From assembly GCA_913049535.1 (NCBI GenBank), contig CAJWYF010000003.1:58173-122172 (forward strand): a stretch of DNA of 64,000 bases, written 5' to 3'. The position numbers and the translations under genes were made by a program. This document shows, one piece after another, positions 17,165 through 29,622 of the stretch (the stretch's first letter is position 1; the number at the start of each line of letters is the position of its first letter). The DNA comes from an uncultured Synechococcus sp. GTDB lineage: Bacteria > Cyanobacteriota > Cyanobacteriia > PCC-6307 > Cyanobiaceae. The notes under the pieces are model-generated. The model did no database searches. It saw nothing but the letters and a program-made list of their open reading frames with translations, and was not told where the DNA came from.

Positions 17165-18697
17165 TCAGTTCTCGCGGTGCAGGAACGGCAGCACACCAAA
17201 ACCAAGCAACAGAATTCCTGTCATGGTGGAAATGTTGATGTAAGCCACAACATCCGCTTGTTGGGCGATGGCTTGATTGATCAATTCCAGCGACCCCTGG
17301 GACCAAGTGGGTGCGTTGATCCCCTCCAGCATCTGCTGCTGGATTAACTCCTGATAGGGCAGGATGGCCGTATTGGTTGCTGCGATAGGACCGCGAAAAC
17401 GATCCCAGCTGCCTTGTGTGGATACCGAATGAATCGCGCCGCTGACCCCGCCGGCGATGACCTTGGCAATGGCTGTTCCAAAGAAGTTGATCGCACTGGC
17501 GCTGGTCATCAGTTCTGGAGGCATCGTTGCGTAACACATCAGGAGTTCAAGAAGAATGAAACCAAAAAAGAGACCAAGGCAGATCAACTGCAGCGTCAGA
17601 TTTGAATTGCTTTGATGGGAGCTGGTCTGGGCCATCCAGATTGCGGTGAGGCCAAAGCCAAAGACGCCAATGCTTGAGAAGATCTTGCGAATCCTCAGGC
17701 TTCTAGCCAGGTAGAAAGGATTGACGACTGGAGCAAACAAGCCGATCCCAACAACACTTGCAAGTGAAAAATAAAAGAATGGGATGGCGTAACTGGCGAT
17801 GGTGTTGCCACTAACTTGGACCATGAAGTTGGGCACAATTGCAAATATAAGAAAGACGGCAAATAAGATCAGTGTGAGGTTGATTGTGCTGATTGTGAAG
17901 TTAATATCACTGAAGACCTTGGGATTGATGAGTGGAGGTGCTGAGGCAAAGCGCACGGCAAATAAGACCATGCTCACTAAAGCAATGCTGAGCATGACAA
18001 CGTAGGTCTGGCTTTGGAACCACTCATGTTGATTGCCCACTTTCAGGGATAGGGCAAACAGTCCAAAACCACTGCAGATCAATGCAAAGGTGAGCCAGTC
18101 GATGGAGACATCAGGATCACCCCGATCGGCAGGCAAATAGCGAACTATCAGCACAAGTGCCGTGATCAGCAACACTGCTAGTGCGCCAAAGAGCACTCTC
18201 CAGCTCAGGTACCACGTCACGGCTGCCGAGAGGGCAATGCCGACTGTTGCCGTCAAGGCAAAGGTCAACACAAAGAGGCCCTTGCCATAGAGGCTGTGGC
18301 GTTCGCCAAGACCGCCGTTCAGGAAGCCGCCACCGACCGCAGCGCAGCATGCAGCCCCGAGTCCTTGCAGAACGCGCATGGCAATGAAGACGCTGGTCTC
18401 ATTAGCCGCAGCGCAGCCGATCAGGCCAATGGCAAAGACAGAGGCACCTGCAATGGATAAATGACGGTTGCCAAAACGACGCTTGAGGTTGCCAACAAGC
18501 GTCAGCATCAAGGCGCAGGTGAGCAGGTAGGCCTCCATGAACCACTCGCCCTGGTACGGGGTGCCACCGATGTAGCCACGGACGTACTGGTGAGCGGGAA
18601 CGCCGATGGCACCACAAACGATGTAGGTGCCCATCAGCACCATGTTGGCGGCGGCTAAAACCCCGCGATTGGTGAACCAGAAGGCCGTGCCCGCCAA
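17165..18697 (-). CDS. DHA2-type MFS exporter (EmrB-like)
   Basis: A 510-residue polytopic protein with about 14 hydrophobic helices, typical of the DHA2 drug/proton antiporter family. It has a motif A-like GNLKRRFGNRHL, the RVLQGLGAACCAAVGGGFLN helix of motif C type, and a periplasmic loop before the last helix (about 430-490). It pairs with the downstream EmrA-like adaptor. The middle of the gene is unusually AT-rich: my hand count of 17761-17940 gives about 42% GC. This differs clearly from its GC-rich neighbours and suggests acquisition by transfer. Substrate is unknown. Confidence 0.88.
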   Translation of the reverse strand: MAGTAFWFTNRGVLAAANMVLMGTYIVCGAIGVPAHQYVRGYIGGTPYQGEWFMEAYLLTCALMLTLVGNLKRRFGNRHLSIAGASVFAIGLIGCAAANETSVFIAMRVLQGLGAACCAAVGGGFLNGGLGERHSLYGKGLFVLTFALTATVGIALSAAVTWYLSWRVLFGALAVLLITALVLIVRYLPADRGDPDVSIDWLTFALICSGFGLFALSLKVGNQHEWFQSQTYVVMLSIALVSMVLFAVRFASAPPLINPKVFSDINFTISTINLTLILFAVFLIFAIVPNFMVQVSGNTIASYAIPFFYFSLASVVGIGLFAPVVNPFYLARSLRIRKIFSSIGVFGFGLTAIWMAQTSSHQSNSNLTLQLICLGLFFGFILLELLMCYATMPPELMTSASAINFFGTAIAKVIAGGVSGAIHSVSTQGSWDRFRGPIAATNTAILPYQELIQQQMLEGINAPTWSQGSLELINQAIAQQADVVAYINISTMTGILLLGFGVLPFLHREN

Positions 18698-18807
18698 GGT
18701 CTCGGCGATTGCTGCGTCACGCTAGCCGCGCTGGCTCTGCTCGCCTGCAGGTGGGCGTTGATGGCTTCTTGTTCCAGACATTATTTCCTCTTTTGGTGTC
18801 GATGATT

Positions 18808-18830
18808 TGCTGCCACCGGTGATGGCAGCA
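18808..18830. repeat. 8 bp hairpin downstream of clpB
   Basis: TGCTGCCA (18808-18815) and TGGCAGCA (18823-18830) form a perfect stem around a 7-base loop, 26 bases past the clpB stop on the minus strand. No T-run follows, so it could be a weak or factor-dependent end, or an mRNA-stabilising hairpin. The rest of 18698-18855 shows nothing else I can name. Confidence 0.45.
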
Positions 18831-18855
18831 GTTGCTTCATCGCGGCTGACTCCAG

Positions 18856-21462
<2,607 letters not shown>

Positions 21463-21504
21463 AAGATCGAACTGGGCTCACCGTATGGATTCCAGTGCAT
21501 GAAC

Positions 21505-21539
21505 GAGACCGTAGGCACCGAATCATCTGGTTCGGTCTC
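21505..21539. repeat. Nested inverted repeats upstream of clpB
   Basis: GAGACCG (21505-21511) pairs with CGGTCTC (21533-21539), and ACCGAA (21517-21522) pairs with TTCGGT (21531-21536). The two stems share the right arm and are mutually exclusive. They lie in the 128-base gap between the clpB start (21462) and the end of the upstream exported-protein gene (21591). Possible roles are an operator, a leader structure or the terminator of the upstream gene. Confidence 0.4.
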
Positions 21540-21590
21540 CACCCCAGCGTGGTGGTGAGCCCTACCGATGGGTTCGGTTGAAGGTACGGC

Positions 21591-21878
21591 TTAAGGGATC
21601 AGGCTGTTCTGCTCCGGCAGGGGGCCGATCTCGTCGTAGCTGCAAAACCGTTTGGGGCAGCCGTCAGCGCCATAAATGGCATCCAGCTGCGACAGACAGC
21701 CACGGGCATTTTTTGCGGCTACATCCTGGGGCTCCAGCTTTCGGGGCTGAAACAGGCTCTGACCGGCTGGGACCAGCCAGCGGCAACCGTTGAAGGTGTC
21801 ACCGGGCATCACCGCTGGCTGTGCTGCGGCCGGCGACATGCTCAGCAGCAGCAGTCCGGTTGTGATGAGCTGAACCAT
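21591..21878 (-). CDS. Small exported cysteine-containing protein (95 aa)
   Basis: Starting at the ATG at 21878 gives a clear signal peptide (MVQLITTGLLLLSMSPAAA, then QPAV). The mature part is about 75 residues with four cysteines (NGCRW, ARGCLSQ, GADGCPKRFCSY). These could form two disulfides in the periplasm. The longer open frame from 21962 would bury the signal peptide and overlap the divergent gene, so it is rejected. I do not recognise the family. It is divergent from the 67-residue protein at 21961, with 82 bases between the starts. Confidence 0.6.
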   Translation of the reverse strand: MVQLITTGLLLLSMSPAAAQPAVMPGDTFNGCRWLVPAGQSLFQPRKLEPQDVAAKNARGCLSQLDAIYGADGCPKRFCSYDEIGPLPEQNSLIP

Positions 21879-21960
21879 CTGCTGTGGTGCTTCACTCCAC
21901 ATGTTGTAGCCAGCTTGGGCCATGGGGTTGATAACCTCCCGGCTCAGCAGCACGTTCTCC

Positions 21961-22164
21961 ATGGCTGATCCGACGCCAAGCCCTGAGCTGCTGCGGCAGC
22001 TCGCAACTGAGGTGGAGGAGCTTGAGCAGAGCCAGGTTGATCTCGAGCGCCATTGCTGGATGGTGGTGCATCGTCACCGCCATGGCATGTTCCCGAGCGA
22101 ATACGACATCCGGGAAATTGATGAAGAGCTTTATCTCGCCCTGCTGAGTCATTGCCGCCTCTGA
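21961..22164 (+). CDS. Conserved small hypothetical protein (67 aa)
   Basis: The product starts MADPTPSPELLRQLATEVEEL and is acidic and mostly helical, with WMVVHRHRHGMFPSEYDIREIDEELYLALL in its centre. No signal peptide or membrane helix is visible. An in-frame start at 21922 is possible but the added residues look random. The gene fits exactly between its divergent neighbour and the petJ terminator. I do not recognise a named family; it resembles small proteins conserved among marine picocyanobacteria. Confidence 0.6.
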   Translation: MADPTPSPELLRQLATEVEELEQSQVDLERHCWMVVHRHRHGMFPSEYDIREIDEELYLALLSHCRL

Positions 22165-22171
22165 CGGCATG

Positions 22172-22197
22172 AAAAAGCCGGCCCCGCAGGGCCGGCT
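22172..22197 (-). terminator. Rho-independent terminator of petJ
   Basis: Read on the minus strand, a perfect 9 bp GC-rich stem (22189-22197 with 22176-22184, loop of 4) is followed by a T-run (A5 at 22172-22176 on the plus strand). It starts 27 bases after the petJ stop. It may also act on the convergent 67-residue gene, but the T-run favours petJ. Confidence 0.88.
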
Positions 22198-22223
22198 GAA
22201 GGTTGATGTCGCTCAGTGACTGA

Positions 22224-22565
22224 TCAGGCCCAGCCTTTGTTGGCCATGTCTTCGACGTAGGCGGCGACATCAGCGATGTCAGTGTCAGAAAGCTTGCCGC
22301 CAAACGCAGGCATGGCGTTCTTGCCATTGGTCACCTGATAGGCAATGGCAGCCTCATGGCCGTCGCCGTAGTTGGCAAGGTAGGCATCGAGGGCCTCGGC
22401 CTTGAGGGTGCGCTCACCGTTGACGACGTTGCCGCCACCCATATGGCAAGCAACGCAGTTGGCGGAGAAGATCTGGCCGCCGTGGGCCACATCGGCAGCG
22501 AAGGCGGGAGTGGTGCCGAACAGAAGGGCGAAACAGAGGGCCAGCAGGCCAAACAGGCGACGCAT
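22224..22565 (-). CDS. petJ: Cytochrome c6, lumenal electron carrier
   Basis: Cytochrome c6 carries electrons from cytochrome b6f to photosystem I or terminal oxidases in the thylakoid lumen. From the ATG at 22565 the precursor has 113 residues with a signal peptide ending near residue 24 (TTPAFA, then ADVAHGG). The heme-binding CVACH lies at 37-41 and the axial Met in [10 protein letters not shown]. Mature length, about 88 residues, is right for the family. An upstream in-frame start at 22613 is not needed. A strong terminator follows. Confidence 0.95.
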   Translation of the reverse strand: MRRLFGLLALCFALLFGTTPAFAADVAHGGQIFSANCVACHMGGGNVVNGERTLKAEALDAYLANYGDGHEAAIAYQVTNGKNAMPAFGGKLSDTDIADVAAYVEDMANKGWA

Positions 22566-22657
22566 GAGCGCAGATAAGTTCCCAGTTAAGTTAGAGAGGT
22601 GCAGCCGGAGCATCAGCCGTGCTGCAACGCTTTGACACGTTTCTGTTGTTGTCGACT

Positions 22658-23659
22658 TCAGGCCGGTCCGCGGTGCGGCAGGGCGGCATCCTCAAACACC
22701 GCCTCCAGCGTGGCGGCATGGGAGCGCAAACCAAAGCGCTCCGGTGGGCTGATCGGGTCATGCACGAAATGGCGCTGGCGGATGCTGAAGCGGTCCCAGT
22801 CGTTGATTTCGATCGGCAGCACCTTGATCAGCAGCTGGATCAACCAGCTCCAGAGTGGAATGCCCGGTGGACGGAGGACGCCACGCCAGCGGCAGAGTGC
22901 TGCGACCGTCTGATTGACACTCACTTTCGGTTGCCCCAGCACCAGGCGGCGGACAGCCCCCTGGCCTGCTTCGGGGTTGTGCTGGTGGGGGGTCAGCGCC
23001 AGGTGGCAGCAGACCTTGGCAATGTCAGTGGCATGAATGAAGTGGAAGCTGGCATCAGCGCGCAGCCAGCGGGCCAGCCACAGCCATTGGCACGCATCCC
23101 GCAGGCCTGCTGTGAGATAGCTGGTGGGGAATGGGCTGCTGCCATTCACGGCACCCCCAAAGACCAGGGTGGGGAACACGGCGATCGTCCGCTCGGCATA
23201 GGTGTGCTGCTCCAGCTGCTGCAGACATTGCGCTTTGGTCTGGATGTATTCGGTGCCGTAGGGCTCGGCTTCAGGCAGCAGGGCCAGGTTGCGGTTCAGG
23301 ATGCTGGCGGTGGAAAAGTAGATGATCTGCTCGAGCCGCTCGGGGTTGAGCCGGCCCAGCAATTCCTTGACGGCCACCACATTGACCTGATGGGCCCGCT
23401 CTGGATCACCCCAGGCGGTGGCCGTGTGAATCACGCGGGTGATGGTGGCCAGAATCGCCGCGTGTCCCTCTTGCTGGCGTAGATCGCTAATCAACAGGGT
23501 GATGCGCGGATGCTGCCGCGGCACAGCCGTCAACTTGCTGGGATCCCTCAGCCACAGCACCAGCTCGGCGTCGGATTCCTCCAGCAACTGCCGGGCGATG
23601 TGTTGCCCGACGCAGCCGCTGGCACCGGTGATGAGAATGCGGGCCGGAGCCTGGCTCAC
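22658..23659 (-). CDS. NAD-dependent epimerase/dehydratase (extended SDR)
   Basis: The 333-residue protein begins with the nucleotide-binding ITGASGCVG (glycines at about 12, 15 and 18). It carries a YGTEYIQTK segment in which Tyr and Lys match the SDR catalytic YxxxK (YIQTK). The C-terminal half is variable, as expected for substrate binding. The exact reaction cannot be deduced. Its ATG overlaps the hemE stop by 4 bases, so it is translationally coupled to hemE, although a tetrapyrrole role is not implied by that alone. Confidence 0.85.
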   Translation of the reverse strand: MSQAPARILITGASGCVGQHIARQLLEESDAELVLWLRDPSKLTAVPRQHPRITLLISDLRQQEGHAAILATITRVIHTATAWGDPERAHQVNVVAVKELLGRLNPERLEQIIYFSTASILNRNLALLPEAEPYGTEYIQTKAQCLQQLEQHTYAERTIAVFPTLVFGGAVNGSSPFPTSYLTAGLRDACQWLWLARWLRADASFHFIHATDIAKVCCHLALTPHQHNPEAGQGAVRRLVLGQPKVSVNQTVAALCRWRGVLRPPGIPLWSWLIQLLIKVLPIEINDWDRFSIRQRHFVHDPISPPERFGLRSHAATLEAVFEDAALPHRGPA

Positions 23660-24714
23660 GCCAGTGCTCCGAGACGGTCCATCACGGTTTTACCGGCCTC
23701 AAAGAACGCCTGCCCGTTCTCCTCGGGTGTTCCAGGAAGGATTCCATGGCCCAGGTTGAGGATGTGGCGGCGACCGCGGGCTTTGCGCACCGTGTCATCG
23801 ATGCGGGCGCGAATCGCCTCAGGAGTGCCGAACAGCAGGCCGGGGTCCACATTCCCTTGCACGCCGAGGTGCTGGGGCAGGCGGGCACAGCCCTCGGCCA
23901 TATCCACGGTCCAATCCAGTGAGACGATGTCCACCCCGGTGCGGCCCATGCGTTCCAGCACGCCGGCACTGCCAGAGATGTAAAGGATGAAGGGGGTGTC
24001 GGGGTGGCTCTGCTTCACCAGCTCCACCACTTTCTTTTGGTATGGCGCTGCGAATGTGTCGTAGTCCATTGGGCTGAGTTCGCCGGCCCAGGAGTCGAAC
24101 ATCTGCACCACCTGGGCGCCTGAATCGATCTGATAGCGCAGATACGTGGCGATGGATTCGGCGAAGTGATCCAGCAGCTTGTGCAACAGCTGCGGCTCCT
24201 GGAAGGCCATGGCCTTGATCACCGCGTAGTTCTTGCTGCTTTTGCCCTCGACGACATAGGCCGCCAGGGTCCAGGGAGCGCCCACAAACCCCAGCACCGC
24301 GGCGCGGTTGCCGACGCTCTGGCGCAGCCGGCCCAGCACCTCACCGACGAAAGGCATCGACTCCGCCGGCTGGAGGGGGCGCAGGGCTTCCACTTGAGCC
24401 ATCGTGCGGATCGGATCGTTGATCTGGGGGCCCTTGCTCTCAACGATGTCGAAGTCGATGCCGATGCCAGGCAGGGGCGTGAGGATGTCGGAGAAGAGAA
24501 TCACCCCATCAGGCTGGAAGGCCTCGAAGGGTTGCATCGAAATCTCGTAGGAGAGATCAGGGTTCTCCGAGCGTTCCCGGAAGGAGGGGTAGCGGTCGCG
24601 GAGGTCCCTGTAGACCTTCATGTACCTGCCGGCCTGCCGCATCATCCACACGGGAGGACGCTCCACCTGCTCGCCGCGGGCCGCGCGAAGCAGAAGGGGG
24701 AGAGTCTCACTCAT
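23656..24714 (-). CDS. hemE: Uroporphyrinogen decarboxylase
   Basis: HemE removes four carboxylates from uroporphyrinogen III to give coproporphyrinogen III, the branch leading to heme and chlorophyll. The 352-residue protein has the N-terminal signature [13 protein letters not shown], the Asp-containing [13 protein letters not shown] and the second signature [16 protein letters not shown]; the C-terminal [13 protein letters not shown] is also typical. The length is standard. It lies between glgB upstream (38 bases) and the overlapping epimerase downstream on the minus strand. Confidence 0.97.
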   Translation of the reverse strand: MSETLPLLLRAARGEQVERPPVWMMRQAGRYMKVYRDLRDRYPSFRERSENPDLSYEISMQPFEAFQPDGVILFSDILTPLPGIGIDFDIVESKGPQINDPIRTMAQVEALRPLQPAESMPFVGEVLGRLRQSVGNRAAVLGFVGAPWTLAAYVVEGKSSKNYAVIKAMAFQEPQLLHKLLDHFAESIATYLRYQIDSGAQVVQMFDSWAGELSPMDYDTFAAPYQKKVVELVKQSHPDTPFILYISGSAGVLERMGRTGVDIVSLDWTVDMAEGCARLPQHLGVQGNVDPGLLFGTPEAIRARIDDTVRKARGRRHILNLGHGILPGTPEENGQAFFEAGKTVMDRLGALA

Positions 24715-24752
24715 GGCAGCAGAACGAATAGCCGCTGACGCTACCCGAGCAG

Positions 24753-27059
24753 TCAGCCGGAAATGCCCCCAGCTTCATGGATTGCTGCGACCTTTTGCTT
24801 TGAGGCGTCGTGCTTGAACACGAGCACGGTCAGCGGCGGCAGGCACAGCTCCAGGGATTGGCCGTAGCCGTGCATGCCCCAGTCATCGGCGAATTTGCCG
24901 CCCAAGTTGCCCTGATTGCCGCCGCCGTAGCGGCTGCCATCGCTGTTGAAGACCTCGGTGTAGAAGCCCTCGACAGGCACGCCGATGCGGTAATTGCCGT
25001 GGGAGACAGGTGTGAAATTGCAGACCACAACAACCCAATTGCCCTCTTTTTCATCACGGCGCATGAAGCTGACAACGCTGTGATTGGTGTCGTCGCAGTC
25101 AATCCACTGGAACCCGTAGTGATCAAAGTCGTTGCGCCACAGCGCCGGTTCGGATTTGTAGAACGCGTTGAGGTCATCGACCAGATTGATCAGGCCCTGG
25201 TGTTCGCTGAAATGGAGCTTGTCCCATTCCAGATCACCCCAGACGTTCCACTCGCCGCGCTGACCGAATTCCATCCCCATGAAGATGGTTTTCTTGCCTG
25301 GGTGGGTCCACATGTAGGCCAGCAGAGCCCGCACATTGGCGAATTTCAGATCATCACTGCCAGGCATCTTGTGCAGCAGGTGACTCTTGCCATGGACCAC
25401 CTCGTCATGGCTGAGGGCCAGCATGAAGTTCTCGGTGTGGTGATACCAGATCGAGAAGGTGATGTTGTTCTGATGGAACTGGCGGAACCAGTGATCAAGC
25501 TCGAAATAATCGAGCATGTCGTGCATCCAGCCCATGTTCCATTTGAGGTTGAACCCCAGACCACCCATCGAGGTGGGCATGGTCACCAGGGGCCAGGTGG
25601 TTGATTCCTCGGCGATGGAGAGGGCTCCAGGGAAGTAGTGGAACAGAACCGAATTGGCCTGCTGCAGGAAGCGGACGGCCTCCAGGTTCTCGCGGCCGCC
25701 ATGCTCGTTGGCGATCCATTCGCCATCAGGGCGCAGGTAGTCGCGGTAGAGCATGGAAGCGACCGCATCAACACGGATGCCGTCGATATGGAATTCCTCA
25801 AACCAGAAAATCAGGTTGGAGACGAGGAAATTGCGAACCTCATTACGGCTGTAATTGAAGATCAGTGTTCCCCATTCCTTGTGCTCACCGATGCGGGGAT
25901 CGCTGTGCTCGTAGAGGTGGCTGCCATCAAAGAACGCCAATCCATGGGCGTCTTTGGGGAAGTGGCCGGGGACCCAGTCCAGAATGATGCCGATGCCTTC
26001 TGCGTGACAGCGGTCCACAAAGGCGCGGAATTCATCCAGTGAGCCGTAGCGGCTGGTAGGGGCGTAAAAACCAGTGACTTGATAACCCCAGGAGCCGTCA
26101 AAGGGGTGCTCCGCCATCGGCATCAGCTCGATGTGGGTGAAGCCGCGGGCCTTGATGTAAGGGATGACGCGGTCCGCCAGCTCCGGATAGGTCAGCAGGC
26201 GTGCACCGGGCTTGAGATCAGCTGCCGGCACTGGAGGGCGGACGCTGCCGTCGGCTTCGATGAAGGGTTCATCCCAGCTGCCGTGCATCCAGCTGCCCAT
26301 GTGCATCTCGTACACGGAGATGGGCTGCTCCAAAGGATTGCGTCCATCGCGCTCCTTCAGCCAGCCGTCGTCACTCCACTCGAACTGGTTGAGATCAGCC
26401 ACCAGGGAGGCCTGTTTGGGGCGTACCTCGTGCTGGAAGCCATAGGGGTCAGCCTTCTCGTAGCAGTGACCCTCCTGGGTGTGGATTTCATATTTGTAGT
26501 GAGCACCGGTGCCAAGGCCAGGCACGAACAGCTCCCAGATGCCGCCCGTGCGCTGTTGCATGGGCAGGTGGCGACCATCCCAGTTGTTGCAGTCGCCGAT
26601 GATTGAGACGCTGCGAGCGTGGGGAGCCCACAGGCAGAACTGCACGCCGGCCACCCCGTCCTGCTGGTGGGGGTGGGCCCCCATGCGCTTCCAGATGTGG
26701 TGGTGGTTGCCCTCGGCAAACAGGTGCCGATCCATGGCACCCATCCACTCATGGCGGAAGGCGTAGGGATCGTGCTGCTCGTGGGTGATGCCAGCTCGCT
26801 CCACCCTCAAGCGATAGCCGCTGCCGGGATCAGCGGGAAGCTCTGCTTCAAAGATCCAGGGGTGGTGCGGGTTCTGCAGCAGCAGCTCGCCACCGGCGTG
26901 GAGCAGCACCACCCGATCGGCCTCAGGCATCCAGACCCGAACCACCCAGCGTTCATCCGCCAGTTGCTGTGGGCCGAGGACGGCCAGCGGATGGTCGTGG
27001 TTGCACTGGGCAAGACGCTCGGCGTCCTGGGTCATCCAATCGAGGGTTGCCAGTGCCAT
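24753..27059 (-). CDS. glgB: 1,4-alpha-glucan (glycogen) branching enzyme
   Basis: GlgB makes alpha-1,6 branches in glycogen. The 768-residue protein has two N-terminal beta-sandwich domains (N1 and CBM48, about 1-230). The GH13 barrel follows with [10 protein letters not shown], the nucleophile region [12 protein letters not shown], the acid/base IAEESTTWP and [10 protein letters not shown], and then a C-terminal beta domain. Length and domain order are those of the bacterial type with both N-domains. It starts 31 bases after the CocE-like gene stop, so a polar unit from CocE through glgB and hemE is possible. Confidence 0.97.
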   Translation of the reverse strand: MALATLDWMTQDAERLAQCNHDHPLAVLGPQQLADERWVVRVWMPEADRVVLLHAGGELLLQNPHHPWIFEAELPADPGSGYRLRVERAGITHEQHDPYAFRHEWMGAMDRHLFAEGNHHHIWKRMGAHPHQQDGVAGVQFCLWAPHARSVSIIGDCNNWDGRHLPMQQRTGGIWELFVPGLGTGAHYKYEIHTQEGHCYEKADPYGFQHEVRPKQASLVADLNQFEWSDDGWLKERDGRNPLEQPISVYEMHMGSWMHGSWDEPFIEADGSVRPPVPAADLKPGARLLTYPELADRVIPYIKARGFTHIELMPMAEHPFDGSWGYQVTGFYAPTSRYGSLDEFRAFVDRCHAEGIGIILDWVPGHFPKDAHGLAFFDGSHLYEHSDPRIGEHKEWGTLIFNYSRNEVRNFLVSNLIFWFEEFHIDGIRVDAVASMLYRDYLRPDGEWIANEHGGRENLEAVRFLQQANSVLFHYFPGALSIAEESTTWPLVTMPTSMGGLGFNLKWNMGWMHDMLDYFELDHWFRQFHQNNITFSIWYHHTENFMLALSHDEVVHGKSHLLHKMPGSDDLKFANVRALLAYMWTHPGKKTIFMGMEFGQRGEWNVWGDLEWDKLHFSEHQGLINLVDDLNAFYKSEPALWRNDFDHYGFQWIDCDDTNHSVVSFMRRDEKEGNWVVVVCNFTPVSHGNYRIGVPVEGFYTEVFNSDGSRYGGGNQGNLGGKFADDWGMHGYGQSLELCLPPLTVLVFKHDASKQKVAAIHEAGGISG

Positions 27060-27090
27060 TGGAGCTGGGACGTGCGTTGTGCGGCGGAGC

Positions 27091-28719
27091 CTAAGCCCCT
27101 TTCCCCCGCTGCTCTGCCTGGAGGGGCGGTGCCATGGGCTGCATGGTCAGAGCGCTCCCCTCGAGCACGGCGTGCAGGGTGATGACCTGGTGATCCATGC
27201 TGCTGGCGCCGGGTCCATGGAACCCGCTGCCTGGATTGACAGACACCTGGGGCCAGGCGGCTGCGGCCACCGACAACCGCAGGCGATCACCGGGCCGCAG
27301 GGTGGCCAGCAAGGGCTGGAGGTGAACGATGCGTGGCGCCTGGTTGAGGCAGTGCTCCCCCAGTTGTCGCGTGACACCGGTGCAGAGCTGCAGCACCTGC
27401 TGCGAGTGTTGCGGGAGAACCGACAGGGCGACGCAGAGGTCGAAGCCCGGGCGATCGGCGGCCACTTTCAGGCTCAACTGCGGGCGACCCCAGAGTTCCA
27501 GTTCATGCTCCAGCGGTGCTGTTGTGAAGCACGCCACATCAGCGCGGGCATCAAGATCAGCCCGCTCCACCAGACCTGCGTCGAGGCCCAGATGACCGCC
27601 GCGTCCAGGGACCGGCCTCCAGGGGTCATGCACCCAAACGATGTTTCCTGCGCCGGATGTTGCCGTCAGTGCACCTTCATCACTGCGGGCTGCTGCCAAT
27701 CCATTGCTGCTCAAGCCGAGCCTCAGGTCGCTGCAACGGGCGGGGTCCTGCTCACACCAGCGTTGGAGCCGCTGGTCGTAGACGCGGCAACGGACCTGTT
27801 CAAGCGGATCATGGCCGCGTAGGTGCTGGTCAAAGAACGCCAGCTGCCACTGGTCAACCGGGCCGCAGGCTTGGCTGCCGTGGTCATGGGCACCAACCCT
27901 GCGGTCCCAGGCCAGGTGGTTCCAGGGGCCGATGCGGAGCAGGGCGTGATTGCCGCTCTGCTGGGAGCGCTTCCAGAGGTCCAGGCCACCGCTCAGATAG
28001 GGATCACTCCAGCCCTGCACCAGCAGCATCGGTCGCTGCAGTCGCGAGGGTTCAGGCTCATGCCTTCGCCAGCCGCTGCTGCTGAGGGGGTCCTGTTGCA
28101 GCCACCGCAACACCGGGTTGCTGGGGTCGTGCCGGCTCAGTAGTGCTTTGCCAGTGCTGAGAAATGCTCCGCTCAACAGGCTGCTGCGGATGGCATCCCA
28201 ACCGTGCTGGTCCTTGCGGCGCCGGCAGCTTTCGGCGGCCAGCTGGAGCCCCCAGCCCAGTGCCAGGGCCCACCAGTGGCTGCCCCCTTCACTGGCCCAA
28301 TGCAAGCGCTCATCCAGGCCGCACATGGCCGGTGCGATGGCATCGGGGGCCAGATCAGAGCGTTGGCCCAACAACTGGGTCAATCCCTGATAGCTGAAGC
28401 CGTAACACCCCACCTTGCCGTTGCAGCGGTGGTCATTGCGCAGCCACTCGAGGCTGTCATCACCGTCGGCAGCCTCCTGGGCAAAGCCCTGGAAATCACC
28501 AGCTGAGCCGCCGCGGCCGCGCACATCGAGCACCAGGACCAGGTAGCCCTGGCTGGTGTACCAAGCGGGGTGGGCATAAACAACGGTGGAGGCGATGCGG
28601 CAGCCGTAGGGCTGTCGCATCAGCAAGGCCGGCCAAGGTCCGGGGCCAGAGGGGCACCAGAGCAGGCCGTGCTGATCAACCCCGTCCCGCAGTGGAACGG
28701 TGACGGGCAGGGGTTCCAA
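27091..28719 (-). CDS. CocE/NonD (S15) family alpha/beta hydrolase
   Basis: The 542-residue protein has an alpha/beta-hydrolase domain with the nucleophile elbow GFSYQG and the N-terminal LLMRQPYGC and [12 protein letters not shown] strands. A C-terminal jelly-roll domain (about 390-540) is shared by cocaine esterase and X-Pro dipeptidyl peptidases. It could hydrolyse peptides or acyl esters; the substrate is unknown. No signal peptide is visible, so it is probably cytoplasmic. It lies 6 bases after the small exported gene and 31 bases before glgB. Confidence 0.86.
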   Translation of the reverse strand: MEPLPVTVPLRDGVDQHGLLWCPSGPGPWPALLMRQPYGCRIASTVVYAHPAWYTSQGYLVLVLDVRGRGGSAGDFQGFAQEAADGDDSLEWLRNDHRCNGKVGCYGFSYQGLTQLLGQRSDLAPDAIAPAMCGLDERLHWASEGGSHWWALALGWGLQLAAESCRRRKDQHGWDAIRSSLLSGAFLSTGKALLSRHDPSNPVLRWLQQDPLSSSGWRRHEPEPSRLQRPMLLVQGWSDPYLSGGLDLWKRSQQSGNHALLRIGPWNHLAWDRRVGAHDHGSQACGPVDQWQLAFFDQHLRGHDPLEQVRCRVYDQRLQRWCEQDPARCSDLRLGLSSNGLAAARSDEGALTATSGAGNIVWVHDPWRPVPGRGGHLGLDAGLVERADLDARADVACFTTAPLEHELELWGRPQLSLKVAADRPGFDLCVALSVLPQHSQQVLQLCTGVTRQLGEHCLNQAPRIVHLQPLLATLRPGDRLRLSVAAAAWPQVSVNPGSGFHGPGASSMDHQVITLHAVLEGSALTMQPMAPPLQAEQRGKGA

Positions 28720-28725
28720 GGCTGA

Positions 28726-29007
28726 TCAGCGCACGTCGGGGCAATACATCCCAACGACATAGGTGGTGAGGATCTCGGCGTCAATCGGGCTGAGCCCCTG
28801 ACTGGCAGCGGTGTTGCGGATGGAAGCCGGGTCATGGGCCTTGCGGCCGCTGGCATTGAGCTTGCGGAATTCGCCGCAGAGCTGGGAGGCCAGTTGCTTG
28901 TTCTGTTTGACCGACTCGAGCAGCTGACTGGCGGCGGCGTGGGCGCTGGAGAGGCCAAAGGCGGCAACGAGGCCAGCCACCAGTGGTAGGACGCAGCGTT
29001 GAGGCAT
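28726..29007 (-). CDS. Small exported protein (93 aa)
   Basis: A signal peptide is clear (MPQRCVLPLVAGLVAAFGLSS, then AHA). The mature part is about 70 residues, helical and charged (LLESVKQNKQLASQLCGEFRKL), with two cysteines that could pair (SQLCGEF and GMYCPDVR). The family is not recognised, but it looks like small periplasmic proteins conserved in picocyanobacteria. It sits 6 bases before the CocE-like hydrolase start on the same strand, suggesting co-transcription. Confidence 0.65.
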   Translation of the reverse strand: MPQRCVLPLVAGLVAAFGLSSAHAAASQLLESVKQNKQLASQLCGEFRKLNASGRKAHDPASIRNTAASQGLSPIDAEILTTYVVGMYCPDVR

Positions 29008-29070
29008 CGCCAGATCGAGCGGACCTTTTTATTTCAGTCCGCGAAAAACCCATCCGGCGAGTCGGCGGTG

Positions 29071-29562
29071 TCAGTTCCTTGTCCGACCCGTCGCAACTGG
29101 GACCAGTTCCACGCTGTCGCTGCGCAGATCGCGCACCGCCTCAGCCAGCACCACAGGACGGCTGCTGCCATTGGCAGCTGGCTGGAGCTGGCGCAGTCGT
29201 ACATGCACTCGTCCATCGCCGGTGCGTCGTCCAGAACCCCGCAGATTGGTGGCCACCTGTTCGACTGTCGGACCGGCGGCTTCCGCTGGGAAATCGGACG
29301 CAGCGGCAGCTACCACCAAATCTCCTCCGTTGTCGTAGACCACCGGCACGACCAGTGCTCCCTCAATGCTGGTGCGCGGGCTGTAGCTGATGGCGAAGGC
29401 AGCGCAGCCTGCGGCGAGAAGCAACGTGAAGCTGCTGACCCCCACCAGGCGGAAGCGGATTCCCCAGCGCATGACAAAGCCGACCACGGTTAGCAACCCC
29501 AGTGCGCCGGCTGCAGCCGCCAGCCAGGCCCCGACCTGCAGCAGCAATGGATCAGAAACCAT
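29071..29562 (-). CDS. ycf51: Ycf51/DUF2518 family membrane protein
   Basis: From the ATG at 29562 the protein has 163 residues: two N-terminal membrane helices around GFVMRWGIRFRLVGVSSF, then a soluble domain with VVPVVYDNGGDLVVAA and VEQVATNLRGSGR. This matches Ycf51 (DUF2518), conserved in cyanobacteria and some red-lineage plastids, with no established function. A slightly longer start at 29577 is possible. It is divergent from the TamB-like gene, with 60 bases between the starts. Confidence 0.85.
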   Translation of the reverse strand: MVSDPLLLQVGAWLAAAAGALGLLTVVGFVMRWGIRFRLVGVSSFTLLLAAGCAAFAISYSPRTSIEGALVVPVVYDNGGDLVVAAAASDFPAEAAGPTVEQVATNLRGSGRRTGDGRVHVRLRQLQPAANGSSRPVVLAEAVRDLRSDSVELVPVATGRTRN

Positions 29563-29622
29563 GGAGCGCCTTGGCAAACGAACCTATATTGCGCCGACTC
29601 CGGACATGAACCGCCGCAGGCG

